DNA of 64,000 bases from Ricinus communis (GCF_019578655.1 NC_063259.1:26771277-26835276); one strand, 5' to 3'; counted from the stretch's first letter, positions 11,501 through 24,472 are shown. Numbers and translations: made by a program. The notes: a model not told the origin generated them from the sequence alone.

Positions 11501-13909
11501 GTGAGAAAGCATCATCCGTACCAGAAGTGGAAGCAGTAGATCCACCATCTCTTAAAGGCAGAGATAGCTGTGGTTGAGACATGTGATTGCCCTGAGGAAA
11601 CCTGGCACCAGGAGACTCGCTAGAGTCAAGTAAAATTTCTTCCATTTCATTGACAATCTCATCATAAAATTCATGAACCTCAACTTTTTCTGCCTGCCAA
11701 AAGAGGTGGATAGCCAACATTCAGCATGCAACCAAAAAGCTAAAATAATAAAAAAAACTAAACATTCATTGTGAAAGGACGTGTAACCAGAATACTAGAT
11801 CTGCAGAAAGAAAACATTACTTCTACAACCAACATAACAGTGCATTTGCAAACAACACGTTATACTGTAAAATATAGGTGATACCTTAGGTGACCAAGAT
11901 AATGGCATCAGTTCAAAGAAGAAACTAAATTTAATGTAATGATAAAAGTTCCAATAATATCTTATTGAGTCTGTCAAGAAATTGACACTTTGCTAAATCA
12001 TGCCTTATCCTGCGAATTTCACAGATCTGTCAATGTGTTGTTATTTTAATGGAGTTCACAGATGTATTTCTACGCCACATCGCCCTTGAAAAGTTTCAAG
12101 ATATTAAGGATTATAACAGTATAGGTATTTAAGAGTACAAGTGCACACCAAAATACTAGCTCTGGATGCTAGAGCTTTCTGCAAGAATTGGTCATTCCAG
12201 ATCTTCTAATCAACAGAACACAAATTATCACAGCGATTCTTTTGAATATTTTACACATAATAAACTTAAGGGAACATAATCTAGCACATTACTTAAAAAA
12301 ATCTAGTTTTGTAATGACAAGCTTCTGAAATTTGTAGAGTAAACATTGCTTATCAAGAGATTAAGGGAAGACACAAATCCATGAGCAGTAAAAGTCTATC
12401 ACTTAGTTACTAATAGAGACTGACCTTAATTGGTGCGGGATGCTCTTCCAAAAGATCAACAGAAGTAGGAGTAATTTTCAATGATCTGCTCCTGTTACTT
12501 TCATGTGACAATTGAGTTGAATCCAGTTTGGAGTCTTCAACGAACTCTGCACTTATATTCTCAAAGAAGTCAGTTGGAGAAGAACAAATTTGTTTTGCTG
12601 CCTCATTAAGGGGATCAAGTTCCACCTCTACATCCCCAGTCTCTTGATTTTCTAAAATTTTCCTGTCATCAACACCAATGGTCTCCTCAGATTTCACACA
12701 CAGAAACTCCCTTTCCAGACTGTAATCCAAGATGTTCCATTCTAACCCCATGGGATTTTTTTCTTCAAAAGGATCCAACTCCATCCCACATAAATCACTA
12801 TTAGAACAACTCTTCCAACAATCTGCTGTATCAATAGCACCTTGCACTATATTGCAGGCAACAGAAATGTCTCTTACATCTTCTTGCTCTAATCTAGACA
12901 ATCTGGTTGAAATAATTCTACCATCCCTGGCTACTTCATGAGTTCCCTGGACCTGACAAATAGCTACAGGCATATCTCTCACTTCTTCAACTTGCTTGAG
13001 TTCAGAATTTCGAAAACTAAGTTCATCGCCTTCAACCTGCCTGATGCCCCCAGGGTCCCTGGACACATTGTTAACAACCAGTAACCCTGCAGATGACGTG
13101 GATTTGGATTTAAAGAGGCCTCGTTCAGTTTCAAAATCCGGTTCTTTATGCTCCTGAAATTGGTCCGAAGTCAAAGAAACAAGAGTACCTCCCAACATCG
13201 TCTCCTGCTCCTGCTCAAAATCATCCCAATCATCTGAACCAAAGGCTACGGAAGAATTAATAAGCAGTGGATTCTGAGCTTCATTCTCAAATGCTTCTTC
13301 TTTGTTATACCCTATATTCCTGTGAGTATAGATATTCTTCCTGTTCTCATCATCAGAACCACAACCATACATAGAATCATCATCGACATCTTCAAAATGC
13401 TCATGCCTAGATGAACTTCCATCTTCCTCCAGCTCGCTCCCATCAAAATCCAAACCCAACCCGCATAAGCCACCATTATCCCCATCTCCAACTGGATTAA
13501 AACTCTCTTGCCTAGTATCTATTCCACTAGGTTCTCCAAAATTCCTTTCACCATCACGCAATCCGAACTCGCCATCCCCACTGTTTGTCATCACATCTTC
13601 CAAAATCAAAGAATCAGAAAGTTTATGCTCTTCCGAGTTCCTATCAAACTTTAACCTACCTCCCAAACTAAAATTCTCCAAACTCTTCAAAGACCCAAAC
13701 TCAGACTCTATACGATCATTAGCAGGCCCGAACGAGCTACAAAAGCTAGGCGTTCCCATGACCGAGTTCGCACTACAATACCTCTCAAACTCTGATTCTC
13801 CTCCGCAGGAGGAGTACCGCGATAGCGATCCAGGCGATACATCGTCGGTAGTCTTTGGCGTAAATGAATCGAATGGATCGGGAGAGGCGGGTCCTTCTCC
13901 ATTGATCAT
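8544..13909 (-). CDS. PX domain and Rubicon-homology zinc-binding protein (1042 aa)
   Basis: Five exons, read leftward: 13909-12425, 11693-10707, 10236-10011, 9624-9482, 8831-8544; total 3129 nt, GT-AG introns. Residues 1-495 are acidic and low-complexity. A PX domain spans about 565-692; its basic RRYRDF (612-617) is the usual phosphoinositide-contact region. A cysteine-rich Rubicon-homology (RH, DUF4206/zf-RING_9) domain follows from about 745: CVGC at 747-750, CEYTGQLFCSSC at 776-787, then CLICCDVGVPCSARQAC and CKSCGSVFHKPCFRKLTSCSC near the C-terminus. RH domains of animal Rubicon and PLEKHM1 bind Rab7 on late endosomes; an endosomal or autophagy-linked role in plants is inference. The closest remembered relative is Arabidopsis At3g48195. 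It shares a 743-bp divergent spacer with MPP10. Intron 4 holds a MITE-like insertion. Confidence 0.9.
8903..9121. mobile_element. MITE-like element in intron 4 of the PX gene
   Basis: Imperfect terminal inverted repeats bound about 219 bp: left AGGTATGGCAATTTGTGTTG (8903-8922), right CCAACACAAACTGCCATTTC (9101-9120), which match in inverted orientation at most positions. A further inner pair around TTTGAGTCA is also inverted. There is no coding capacity. I could not define a clear target-site duplication, so the superfamily is not assigned. Confidence 0.5.
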
Positions 13910-14652
13910 CTGATTATTGTTATTGCCAATAAAAAGGGGTAAAAATTATAGCTTTTAGAAATAACTGATGATCCCAAAATCAATTCGGATAGCCACTCGC
14001 CTGATGTTTCTTTTTGTTTAAAAAAAGAAAAAGAAATAGGGTTTTGTTGAGGTGAAATTAGAGTGAAAGATGCATTCTTTTTTTTCTTTAAACTAAATCT
14101 GGTGGTAAGAAAGATAGAAACTTTTGTTACAGTTCGTTGTTGTAAGAATTAGGATTAGGAAAATGGGTGTAAATGTTAAGGAAAATGTTAATGTTGTTTC
14201 TTATGGGACTATATTGTTGTCCTCTTTTTTGCTTTTTGTTCTCTAACTGTTAAATTCAACGGTTGTTCTTTCTGTTCTGCTCTCAAAAGACCATGCGAAT
14301 GGTTGGTTACTTGCGTATTTTAGTATCTCAACTTTTTCTTTTTTCCCTTCATTGGATGTGCACGTTATTTCTTAATGCCGTTTCGTGATTTTTCTTATCG
14401 TTTCAAGTTTTACATTTCAACGACCCATCGTTCTTTGTGTCTAGTTGAGGAATGCCGTTTGTCGTCTTCATAGCGTTTTGCTGTACGCATTTCCAATTAG
14501 TGTACTTGCAAACCCATAAATGCTAAACCTCCCCCACGGACAGAAGCTTAAACCCTAACACCCAAAAACCGGAACTTTTATTTTAATAAAGAAAAAGAAG
14601 AAGAAAAAAGAAAAAGGGAACTCGCAGAGACCGATCAAATTGAAATTGAACA
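13910..14652. promoter_or_regulatory. Divergent promoter spacer between PX gene and MPP10
   Basis: This 743-bp spacer separates the two start codons and must carry both core promoters. It contains a telo-box on the MPP10 side and pyrimidine-rich leader DNA on both flanks. No open frame of note lies within it. Confidence 0.6.
14550..14558 (+). promoter_or_regulatory. Telo-box upstream of MPP10
   Basis: The motif AAACCCTAA lies 95 bp before the MPP10 ATG. Telo-boxes are known to be enriched in plant promoters and leaders of ribosomal-protein and ribosome-biogenesis genes, which fits the gene it precedes. Confidence 0.6.
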
Positions 14653-17600
14653 ATGTCGGAAGCGAGCAAAGCAGGGATGGACGCCCTGCACAGCCTAAAA
14701 TCGGCAGAACCTCCACTGTGGCTCACTCCATCGGCTACGCTATCTCAAACATCGCGTGCGGCATCGCAACACCTCTTCTCTTGCCTGAAACCCCACGCGC
14801 CTAAATCTCCTTTCGATAAGCTTTTAGTTGAGGGTTTTGACGCAGAGCAGATTTGGCAGCAAATAGACCTTTTAACGCAGCCTTTACTATCTAGCATTCG
14901 CCATCAAGTTAGGAACTTGGAGAAGAATCCAGAGGAAATCAAGTTAGTGATTGAGAAGAAAGAGAGTGAGGTTGGAGAAGAAGGGGAAAATAAGGAAAGC
15001 AAAGAACTTCATGAGTTTGAGGAGGATGATGATGAGGACGCAGACATGGAAGATTTTGAAGATGATGAGGATGGTGATGATAATGATGATGACGAGGAGG
15101 AAGAGAACGTGGAAAGAGAAGGAGGGATAGAAGATAAGTTTTTGAAAATTAAGGAATTAGAGGAGTATTTGGAAGAGGATGAAGCTAGGGAGTATGGTTT
15201 GGATTCTATGAATATTAAGAAGAAGAAGCAAAAAATATTTAATGATTCTGACAAGGAAGAAGATGATGAGGATGAGGAGGAGGATGAGAGTGATGATGAG
15301 GATGATAAGGTGATGTATGCGTAGGTAGTTGCATTTGCAATTATAGATGGAAGACTTTGCTTTTGGATTTAATTGTATATCTTTTTCCCTCTTTCTTATT
15401 GCAGCTTGATGATGAAGATGAAGATGCTGAGGAGTTGGGCAATGCTAGGTTGTCATTAGTCAATTTTCTTTCTATATGCAGTTTATTTTCTGATACAATA
15501 TGATTTCTGGTAGTATAGGTGAAGTTACACGTTAGTTTACAAGTATATTATCATACTTGAGAACCAAAGTGATTCCTATTTTCTTTAGCATGATCACTTT
15601 TTACAATGTAAAAAATGGAAATCACCCTTTCTGCAATAAGAGGCCACCATCAACCAGTTGCATGGCTGCTGCCAGGGTATTAAATTATGGCTAATGTTAT
15701 CATCTTTTTTTGGTGTAACTTGATGTTATAAAACTGGTTTGGAAAAGCTATTGGAGAATCACAGGTCAAATTGTTTGTCATGGCTCTTACACTTTGTCGT
15801 TACATTGTATATACCTTATTCTTTTGCAAGTTGGATTACATTTCTAATTTGTTGGTACTCATGTGTCTCTGATATTTAGATATGAAGACTTTTTTGGCGC
15901 TAAAAAGAAGACAGACTCAAAAAGGAAATCCAATTTGGATGATGGATCTGATGAAGACTCAGGCTCAGAAGTTGAGGTAGTATTTTTTTTTTAAAAAGTA
16001 CCTAGTTATATTGAATAAAATCTTTCGAGTGTCCTGGCAGCTTAATCTTATGATTAAAAAGCACACACATGTAGAGATGTAAGATGTAACTCTCGCATGG
16101 CTGTCTGTTCTCTTACAGAAAGAAGGTGATCTTTCTACCCATCAAAAGCAACGTGAGAAGCTTAAGTCTGAGATAGAGCAGATGGAGAAAGCAAATTTGG
16201 AGCCAAAAACTTGGACAATGCGTGGAGAGGTGACTTTGTTATCTCTGCATTATGCATCTCAGAAAATCACTTCTGTGGTTATGTCATCTGTGCATTGCCA
16301 TTGAGTTAGTTTATTGACATAGATCAAATCTATGCATTAGCGGTTTGATTTTTTTTCTTATGGTCATTGGCAACAGGTGACAGCTGCTGACAGGCCCAAG
16401 AACAGTGCCTTAGAAGTTGATTTGGATTTTGAGCATAATGTAAGGCCTGCCCCTGTGATCACAGAGGAGGTTACTGCATCACTTGAAGATATGATTAAGA
16501 GCAGGATCGCTGAGGTAATCTTCATATTCTACTGGATGAATTTCTCAATTATATTAATTGTCAGTGCCACATTATTACCTTTATTTTGGATTTGTAATTC
16601 CAAAAATCTCTTGGATGTATGAATCATGTTTAAATTGATTGGCTGTTAATGCTTGATCGTGATGCCTTTTATGTGTTTTTGGAGCACTAATAGGCAAACA
16701 CAAGTACCACATCCAACTAGAAGGTAAAAATTGTAGTTAATAAAATTTATTGTTGAGGGAGATCCTTATATTACATAATTTAGTTATTGTTTCTATCCTT
16801 GAATGCTGCAGTCACATGTAACAGTTAACTTTTGAGGGATTTAATGGAGGAAACATGTACAAAATGCTGAAGAGATTGGTTTATTATCGCCTGTGCTTGC
16901 TTTTGGATATTCATTTCTTTCTTCTGTAACTAACAATATTGGAAGTCTTATGGAAAATTTTGGAGTTGAGTCTTTTGGTCTATTTAGTTCATGCTTCCAG
17001 GCTGCTTGCTGTTTGAGATTTCATTTTCTCATTGTGCACTGTCCTTGGTCACTGTAGATTATTGAGAATTAATTTTGCTCTCTCTGTCTCTGAACTTTCT
17101 AACTAGCAAATTCTGTGATGTTTCTAGGGACGATTTGATGATATTCAAAAGCTTCCTAGTTTACCCTCTACAGCACCAAGAGAAGTAAAAGAAATGGTAA
17201 GCATAATGCTGGTGAAAGGGGTAATTTTTCTAAGTTCATGTTATAACTTCTGTTATCATACATAATTAGTAACGCAAGCTGCATTCTTCTTAAACTATGC
17301 AGGATGAGAATAAGAGCAAGAAGGGTCTTGCTGAAGTTTACGAGGTTTGTCTATCACTAGATCATGGCTAATTCTGCAGACTGGATCCTATCATTTTATT
17401 TATCCTATGGAAGTTTGGCTTTTCTCTTCTGATTTTGTTAATACTGAATTTTATACACTTATTTACAGGAAGAATATGTTCAGAAGACAAATCCAGCTGC
17501 TGCTCCAATATCTTTCTCGGATGAACAGAAGAAGGAGGTAAACTGTTTATGTTGTATTCTATATCTGTAATAATAATCTCTTACTGTTTTCAGTGCTAAT

Positions 17601-18464
17601 TGTCATATAGTTGAATGGACTCTGTAGCATCCATGCCAAAGCCATTCCTTGTGCATCTGTGTAATTGGATTGAATAATATCTTTGATTTACCCGTTACTT
17701 TTCCTTTGCTAGGCAAGCATTCTGTTTAAAAAACTGTGCTTGAAGTTGGATGCTCTATCTCACTTCCACTTTGCTCCAAAACCAGTACGCATCTCAATCA
17801 CTACAGTAAGATTAAAGAAGGAATATCAAGAAATTTTTTATTTTTAAAACTAATTTATTACACATGAACTTGAATAGGTTATAGAGGACATGTCTATACA
17901 AGTAAATGTTCCTGCTCTTGCTATGGAAGAGGTAAGAAGGTTTACTTATTGTCTTTAGTCTAAACTTGCTTGTGAATTAAGACTTGCTGATACACATGAT
18001 ATCTTTCATGGGTAGATTGCACCAATGGCGGTTTCAGATGCAGCCATGCTGGCTCCTGAGGAAGTTTTCTCCGGCAAAGGGGATATTAAAGAAGAAGCAG
18101 AACTTACACAGGCAGAGAGGAAGAGAAGGAGGGCTAAGAAGAAAAGAAAATTTAAGGGTGAGCTTTGATAGGATAACCAGTAGTGTTTCAGAGACTTTTT
18201 CTAGTTGATCTATATATTGGTTACTGACTGTCAAGAATGGTATACCAATTAAGAGGTAGCTTTCCAGTGATGTTAACAGTTTTTTGGTATGACAGCTGAA
18301 GGAGTAAAACGGATGGCTAAGAGAGCACGGGACAACACCACCTTGCCAGATCACAATGATGGTAACCTCTCATCTGCACTCATTGGTGGTTTATTTTCTT
18401 GATCTGAATCAAATTTGAGAGTCCCTCACCATAAACTCTTCATTAATTTGCAGGCAAGGAGTAA
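14653..18464 (+). CDS. MPP10: U3 snoRNP protein MPP10 (523 aa)
   Basis: Thirteen exons: 14653-15309, 15405-15448, 15880-15976, 16119-16229, 16377-16514, 17128-17196, 17303-17344, 17469-17537, 17713-17784, 17878-17931, 18016-18157, 18296-18361, 18454-18464; total 1572 nt. MPP10 is a core component of the U3 snoRNP in the SSU processome, acting in the nucleolus on early cleavages of pre-18S rRNA. The N-terminal part starts MSEASKAGMDALHSLKS; long Asp/Glu-rich tracts lie at about residues 120-220. The family's conserved middle and C-terminal blocks are present, including YEDFFG, LEPKTWTMRGE, RPKNSALEVDLDFEH and APEEVFSGKGDIKEEAELT, followed by a Lys/Arg-rich tail. The length is close to the remembered Arabidopsis protein (about 520 aa). 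The last exon adds only three codons before the stop. Confidence 0.95.
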
Positions 18465-19465
18465 TGAGTTTTTCCCAAAACATTCATTGCCAAGGAACAG
18501 GTTTCAAGTTTATGACTGCCAAATGGAGCAGGGACAAAAGAAGAAACATAGAGCCTCTTTTTACTTGATGAAATTGTCCTCACTTGAATTCATGCTGCTT
18601 ATGGAAGTTAAAAAGCAGCGAGAGAAAAACACTTACTACCAAGGATGAGAGGTTTGAATTATGCTAAAGCTGCCTTCGCCTTTTGGTTTGAAATTTTGGT
18701 GTAAAATTAAAATTAGTTAAATGAAATATGCGGGATATTTGATGGACTAGAAATCAAAGTATTATTCCTATTCTTTTAATCTTGTAGCTCTAGAATTCAT
18801 GGTTCCGTACTTGAAGCGAGGATGAATTGAGAGAGACACTGGCAGGTGAATGCAGCAGAACCCCTTCTTAAAATCTGTACCAAACCCTGGTCTAAGCATC
18901 AAATGAGGTTTCCGGTCGATGACATTAATTTTTTTATGTATGTTTTACAAGCGCCCAAATAATGGAGTCCGATTAATATAACAGAGAATGTCAACGTGAT
19001 TATTGCCTGATATGAATGGTTAACATGGGTTCGCTTTGATAACTGGAAAACATAGCAAAAGAACAGAAATTCATTCTCAGTTAAACCATAAATTATATAT
19101 TATCACATTCAAAATAATTATTTTGCCCTTTCAGTTGCCATTTCAATTTGTATTCTACCAAACACATCCAAAAACATCAGCTAGGCATTCGTTTTGCGAA
19201 AGTAAGATTCCCTAGAAAATTCACCCGTTAGATGCTAAAGCTAAATATTGTTTTCCTATGAATGAAAGATTTAAAAATGCTCAAGAAAGAACCTACAAGA
19301 ATTTCTTAAGTATAGCTAAATTCAACTCTTATCTAGAGAGGAAAAAGAATCAGGTGTGTGGCAAAGGTAGTCCATCTTGTTTGATACCCGAAAGAATTTC
19401 TTCTCTTGAAACTGACAACCTCCCACTGGGACACCAATGAGGTCATGCCAACAAAGTATTTGTAT
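18465..19465. other. Tail-to-tail intergenic spacer
   Basis: This lies between the 3' ends of MPP10 (+) and the Tim17-family gene (-). It should hold both 3' UTRs. The short open frames here have no recognisable similarity and lack coding features. Confidence 0.6.
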
Positions 19466-21454
19466 CTACTCAGCTTTTAAGTTTCCCTCGAGCCTCTCAA
19501 TTGCAGCACCAACACCACTCTTTCCTTCTCCCATTGTACCTGAATCAGGATTTTCCTTGTTTGCTTTCTCTATAAGCTTCAGTTGGATCCAACCTGTCAC
19601 AAGATCCATAACTATATTAGAAGTTTCCCTCCGAAATCACTGTAGGAGTAATCTTTCCAAACTCATCTTTAAACTTGTCAATTAAAGCATAAATGCTCTC
19701 CATTTCAGAATAACATAACATGTAATAGTAATATAATGGGATTCAAAACCTAGAGAACAATCCACCACAAGTTGGGATTCACAAGAAGTAACTACCTAAT
19801 AGCAGTTATTTGAAGAGCATATAGAGAACAAAAATTTCATTTTACTTTAAACTAAAACAACATAGCAAATGAAAAACGCAAATGTGATACATTACCAAGA
19901 GGAAAACAGAACGCTGCACCCATAACTGATCCAAGTAGCACATTTCTTACACGCCATCGAAGAGATCCAGGCACTAATATGCAATTTTAATAAAGAAAAA
20001 AAAAAGGCTGTATATATCAGTTAATCCTTTACTAACAATAAGCTGAAATCAAAAGAAATAAACCATCTTTTCACCACATGAAACCATTCAATTGAACAAT
20101 TTAGTAACTAAATTCCCAACATTAGAAACTGAAGGAAGCCTTAGAGGACAAGAGTTATTACAAATTACACCAAATGTAGCGGCAGTCGCAGAACCAGCAC
20201 CTACAATATTGAAAACATCATGAATACCCCGTTTCTCAGCCAGTAGATTTTGTAAACCATAAAATGCAGCAGTGAACATTCCAAGACGCACTCCACCAAC
20301 TATTGAACCACGAGTGACTCTGATAAACCTCTTCTCCATTGCATCTCTCATCAATCGGTACTGCTCTCGCTTGTCCGGAGTGCTCCCAAGCTTCAACATT
20401 ACTTCTGCATCCTTACTCTGTCGTAATGATGAAGTCAGTTCTTGAAAGTTTCAAAATTTACTTGCATATATAAACAACGATACCTATTTGCATTACCAAA
20501 AAAACTGCTATCAACATGTTTCATTTGCATTCTTTAACATAACAATGCACCAATGTCTCTTATCATCTCGCATTACAGGTGTAACCATAAAATTCTCTTA
20601 GTCATAGAGATTAAAAAGAAAAAAAAAAGTCAAGCATATCTCAATCCAAGTTAATATTAACAGTTTCATTTCCCCATTCTTTCTCCTTTTTCCCAAATGG
20701 ATATCCACAATTCAAATCAGGTCTCTATTTTAATATTTCTGTTAGAGCAAGAAAATAATCATGGATGGATGTCTCAGTGAAAAGCTATCTAAACAATCAC
20801 AATGACCACATAACTGCAGTGCTACTGTTCTAATAAAGAAGAACTTACAACTGATGCAGCTGCCTCCTTGCTACCACCATATAACATGCCTGCAAACACA
20901 CCAATGACTGTTGCCGTGCCCCAGTTCACAGTTCCAGCCAATTTTGGTGTTTCCTAATAGAATAAAATTATTAAAAAGGAAAAACCCAGGTAAGCAAGAG
21001 AAAGAAAAAATTAAGATTTTAACTTGACAGACAAGCACTGCATTCCGAATGATCAATGATCATGAATCTTTTTACAGAGAAAGATTATCAAGTTATATAC
21101 TTGTGAATGTACACTGTTGTAAGCTGGATAGCAATAGGTAATAACCAAAGAAAATGTCATTAAAAAGAAAATTTGATGAAAAAAAGAGCTTGAAATGTTA
21201 ATGACCCCAACTCTTTGATTTTTTTAAGATCCTGCGGAAAAAAAACAAAAAAAAACTCCAACCTACTAAATGCACCAAATAATCAAATTGCAGCTAAAAC
21301 AGAATCAGTGGCATCTTTTTAGACACAATAGTAAAAAACAAGTACAACTAATCAATTCAAGTGAAACTATGTGTTAAATATAGATAGAAAGCGTGACCGT
21401 TTGTTTGTATCTTACATTGGAGACAGTTTCTTGAGATTTCTCAGCTGTTTCCAT
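19466..21454 (-). CDS. Tim17/Tim22/Tim23-family membrane protein (198 aa)
   Basis: Five exons, read leftward: 21454-21416, 20953-20849, 20417-20171, 19973-19896, 19593-19466; total 597 nt. The PRAT-type pattern is visible in exon 3: glycine-rich GSIVGGVRLGMFTAAFYG, then EKRGIHDVFNIVGAG, with Arg111 and Asp115 at the expected spacing ahead of the GAG. Weak hydrophobic helices fit a small four-helix PRAT protein. PRAT proteins form import translocases or pores in mitochondrial or plastid membranes; which organelle is not decidable here. The exon 3 donor was set at 20170/20171 because only this phase joins to the conserved PGSLRWRVRNVLLGSV block; one to three residues at that joint are uncertain. 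It resembles Arabidopsis At5g63000/At3g25120-type proteins, from memory. Confidence 0.88.
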
Positions 21455-22940
21455 TGATCAAACAACTCGATTATAACTTCTCAAACGAGTAATTCCTCTA
21501 TACCGAACAAGAGATTGTAACGCCTACTCAAAGTTTTGAACTTTCTTTCAGTCTCTCAGCAACCAAACGGAAACGTAATTGATGTGGTGCGGTTAAAGAA
21601 CCGCCATGGCTGTGCGTTCCCGGGGAGCTGGCTAGTGAACTTCGAAAAGACCGATGTACCCTTACTATCTCTTTGCTCTTTTACCCACTTACCCTCTCTT
21701 CTGACTTTCGCCGATATCGAATCACGCGCTTGTGCGTTTGGGTCGTAGACAGCACCTTATAAGTACGCCGTCGTTTAATTGCCCTAATTAAGATTAGTTC
21801 TTAACTCGAAATTATTGATTAGTTAATATTTTCTCCGTAATTGTGGGCTTCAAGCAAAGCAGCCGCTTGTAAATTAATCTGTTAAGTTACTAAATTTAAA
21901 CAAATTAATCTGTTTATTGTTAGCATAAAGTTAGAAGTCAAAAGCTTGTAAAAATTGTAAGCTTGTGTTTAAATATAAAACTTCAAATGTAAAGATTAAA
22001 AAAATAAATTATTAGCATCATGTGCTGATGTCATTAGATTAATTATTAAATAATTTAAAATCAAGATGTCATAGAATATATAATAAAATAAGAGAACCTC
22101 CCTAAACGAACAATTAAGGGGATAAAATTAAAAACAAAAAATATTAAGGAAAGATTTAAATTCAAAACATCTTTTCTAATATAATGATCAAAGCATTATG
22201 ACTTTTTGTTTCGGTCTAAATGTTAATAATGCAAAAAAAATTGAACTGCTTCTGTATCGTATATGGATGCGTCAAATAAGTGTCATTGCATGACTTAGCA
22301 TATACTATGAAGTACATTTTATTGGACCTAATAATGAAGAACTCATCATCGGTTAGCAGGTCTTCACTTCGAGCAAAATACCCAGGAATCATATAATCGG
22401 TTCTCGTTCACTTTATTTGTGTTATTAACTTAAAAGTTGAGAAAAAGAAAAGAGAATGTAAGGGAATAAATGAAATGTGAAGAACTAGGTTTTTCTTTCT
22501 CTTGTTTTGAACCAAAAAATTTGGATCAATTCCACTTCCACTATTATGGTCAAGTGCAAGCAAGAAATGGATCTTGATTATAAAGCAGACCCACCAAAAT
22601 CATTTCATGTCCACACTAATCACTCTGCAGGTTCTTTCAGAAAAGCAAACTAAAGCAAATAAATATACAGCAGTAGCAGACCATCAAAAAGCCAGCTGCC
22701 CATCAAAAGTTCAAATCAGTTCTTTCAGAAAAAAAATAAGCAAACCCCTTAAGATTCCTCAACAGCTACATGTGCATAAAGTCTCTGAAAATCAATACAA
22801 CAACAATAAATATTTTCCCCACTGTCCAAGCAAAGTATCATTATCTCTCTCCCGGCCACTTCACCAAAACAAACAAACCCTTCTTTCCCTTCTGTCACAG
22901 TTTCTCTCGCTTTCTTGATCTCTCTAGCTCAGTCACAGCC
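21455..22940. promoter_or_regulatory. Divergent intergenic region, Tim17-family gene and WAK-like gene
   Basis: The two genes point away from each other, so both promoters lie here. The half nearer the Tim17-family gene is moderately GC-rich; from about 21800 to 22450 it is AT-rich with no open frame. The stretch 22570-22940 looks like the 5' leader of the WAK-like gene. It contains an in-frame upstream ATG at 22770, judged not to be the start. Confidence 0.4.
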
Positions 22941-24472
22941 ATGACTGCAATCTTCTTGATCATTGCTGCAATCTTTTCAGCATTAATCGTCCATATATCT
23001 TCATCTAACATCCATGTAAATTCATGCCGATCTTATTGTGGAAACATTACTATAGACTACCCTTTTTCCCTCCAAAATGGCTGCGGTCATCCTGGCTTTA
23101 GAGACCTGTTATTTTGCATGAATGATGTGTTAATGTTTCATATAAGTTCAGGGTCATATCGTGTATTAGAAATAGACTATGCTTATCAATCACTTACCCT
23201 ACACGAGCCACACTTGTCGACATGTGACACCATTGTTCTTGGCGGCAAAGGCAACGGCTTCTCCGTCGAGCCCTGGCAGTCACCCTACTTCAATCCAACA
23301 TCCGATAATGTGTTCATGCTAATTGGTTGCTCAGCTCAATCACCGCTCTTCCAAGGTTTCCCGGGGAAGCACTTGCCTTGTCGAAACGTTTCAGGAATGG
23401 GTTGCGAGGAGTACTATGGGTGCCCAGCCTGGAGTCTCGTAGGGCACAGGCGTGTGGGCTCGACATTTGGGTCCGGCCCGCCGGAGTGTTGCGCAGTGGC
23501 ATTTGAGGCAATTAAAGCAATAAATCTGAGTAAGCTTGAATGTGAAGGATATAGCAGTGCGTATAGTCTTGCACCATTAAGAGTTGACGGCCCAGGTGAA
23601 TGGTCTTACGGGATACGTGTGAAATATTCTGTTCAAGGAAATGAGGAATTCTGTAGAGCATGCGAGGCAACTGGTGGAACTTGCGGGTACGGTACTGATG
23701 GGGTTAAGCAGCTGTGCATGTGTGGGAATTTCAATTCCACATCAAACTGTGACTCAGGTAACATTATACTTCTGGGATAATATTCTGTTTCTCTAATTTA
23801 TTTTGCTTCTTTTTCCAACTGCATTGCTAATACAGAGAGAACCATATGTTATAAATGAAAAAGGCCATTTAGATTTTGAACTATAATACAGTACTTATTT
23901 TGTTCATGAGAAAGAGAATTGTATATTATGAGATTGGAAATATGAGACCCAGTTCTGGATAGATTTATTTGTTTAAACTAGGCCTTATATCATGCATGCC
24001 AGTATTACTATTACCTTCCTCTTGCTATACATACAATCATCAGCTTTAGACATGATTATTGATGCTGGCATTTGCGTTTGGTTTTATCTTGTTGTTGCAT
24101 CGTGTGAATGAAAATGATCATGTGCAGTTAGTGCATCACAAACAAGAAGCAGAACATGGAACAGGGTGGGCACAGTAGCAGGTATAGATGATTTTCTCTT
24201 AATCAATCTGTTTACCTAATCTATTGGTACTGATACTACTTCATTGATGATAAACCTACTTACCTAATCTCTTGATGGTTAGAAGTCGACAATTTGGCTT
24301 TAATACAAACATCAATCCAAATTTATACTCTAAACCACATTTTTAATATATATATATATATAAAATATCAAATTAAATTTGGTCATTAGTTAAATTATTT
24401 TGTTTTCTATACTAATTTGCAGGAACTTTGATCAGCATCTTTGCATCGATGGCTGCCAGTACTAGATATTGA
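22941..24472 (+). CDS. Secreted GUB_WAK_bind protein without kinase (306 aa)
   Basis: Three exons: 22941-23757, 24128-24181, 24423-24472; total 921 nt, GT-AG introns. Residues 1-22 form a hydrophobic signal peptide (MTAIFLIIAAIFSALIVHIS). The next part matches the wall-associated-kinase galacturonan-binding domain: SCRSYCGNITIDYPF, GCGHPGF, then a Cys-rich middle with CRNVSGMGCEEYYGCPAW. A WAK_assoc-like C-terminal block follows: FCRACEATGGTCGYG and LCMCGNF. After this come a short basic linker and a hydrophobic end (VGTVAGTLISIFASMAAS), which could be a GPI signal or a short anchor. There is no kinase domain in the frames that follow. A cell-wall pectin-sensing role is inference from the family. 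Confidence 0.85.

Noticed and set aside
20088..20170. Read-through C-terminus of the Tim17-family protein after exon 3
   Set aside because: It loses the conserved PGSLRWR and WIQLKLIEKAN blocks that follow in spliced exons.
22770..22940. In-frame upstream ATG extending the WAK-like protein by 57 residues
   Set aside because: The extension is hydrophilic and would bury the clear signal peptide that starts at 22941.
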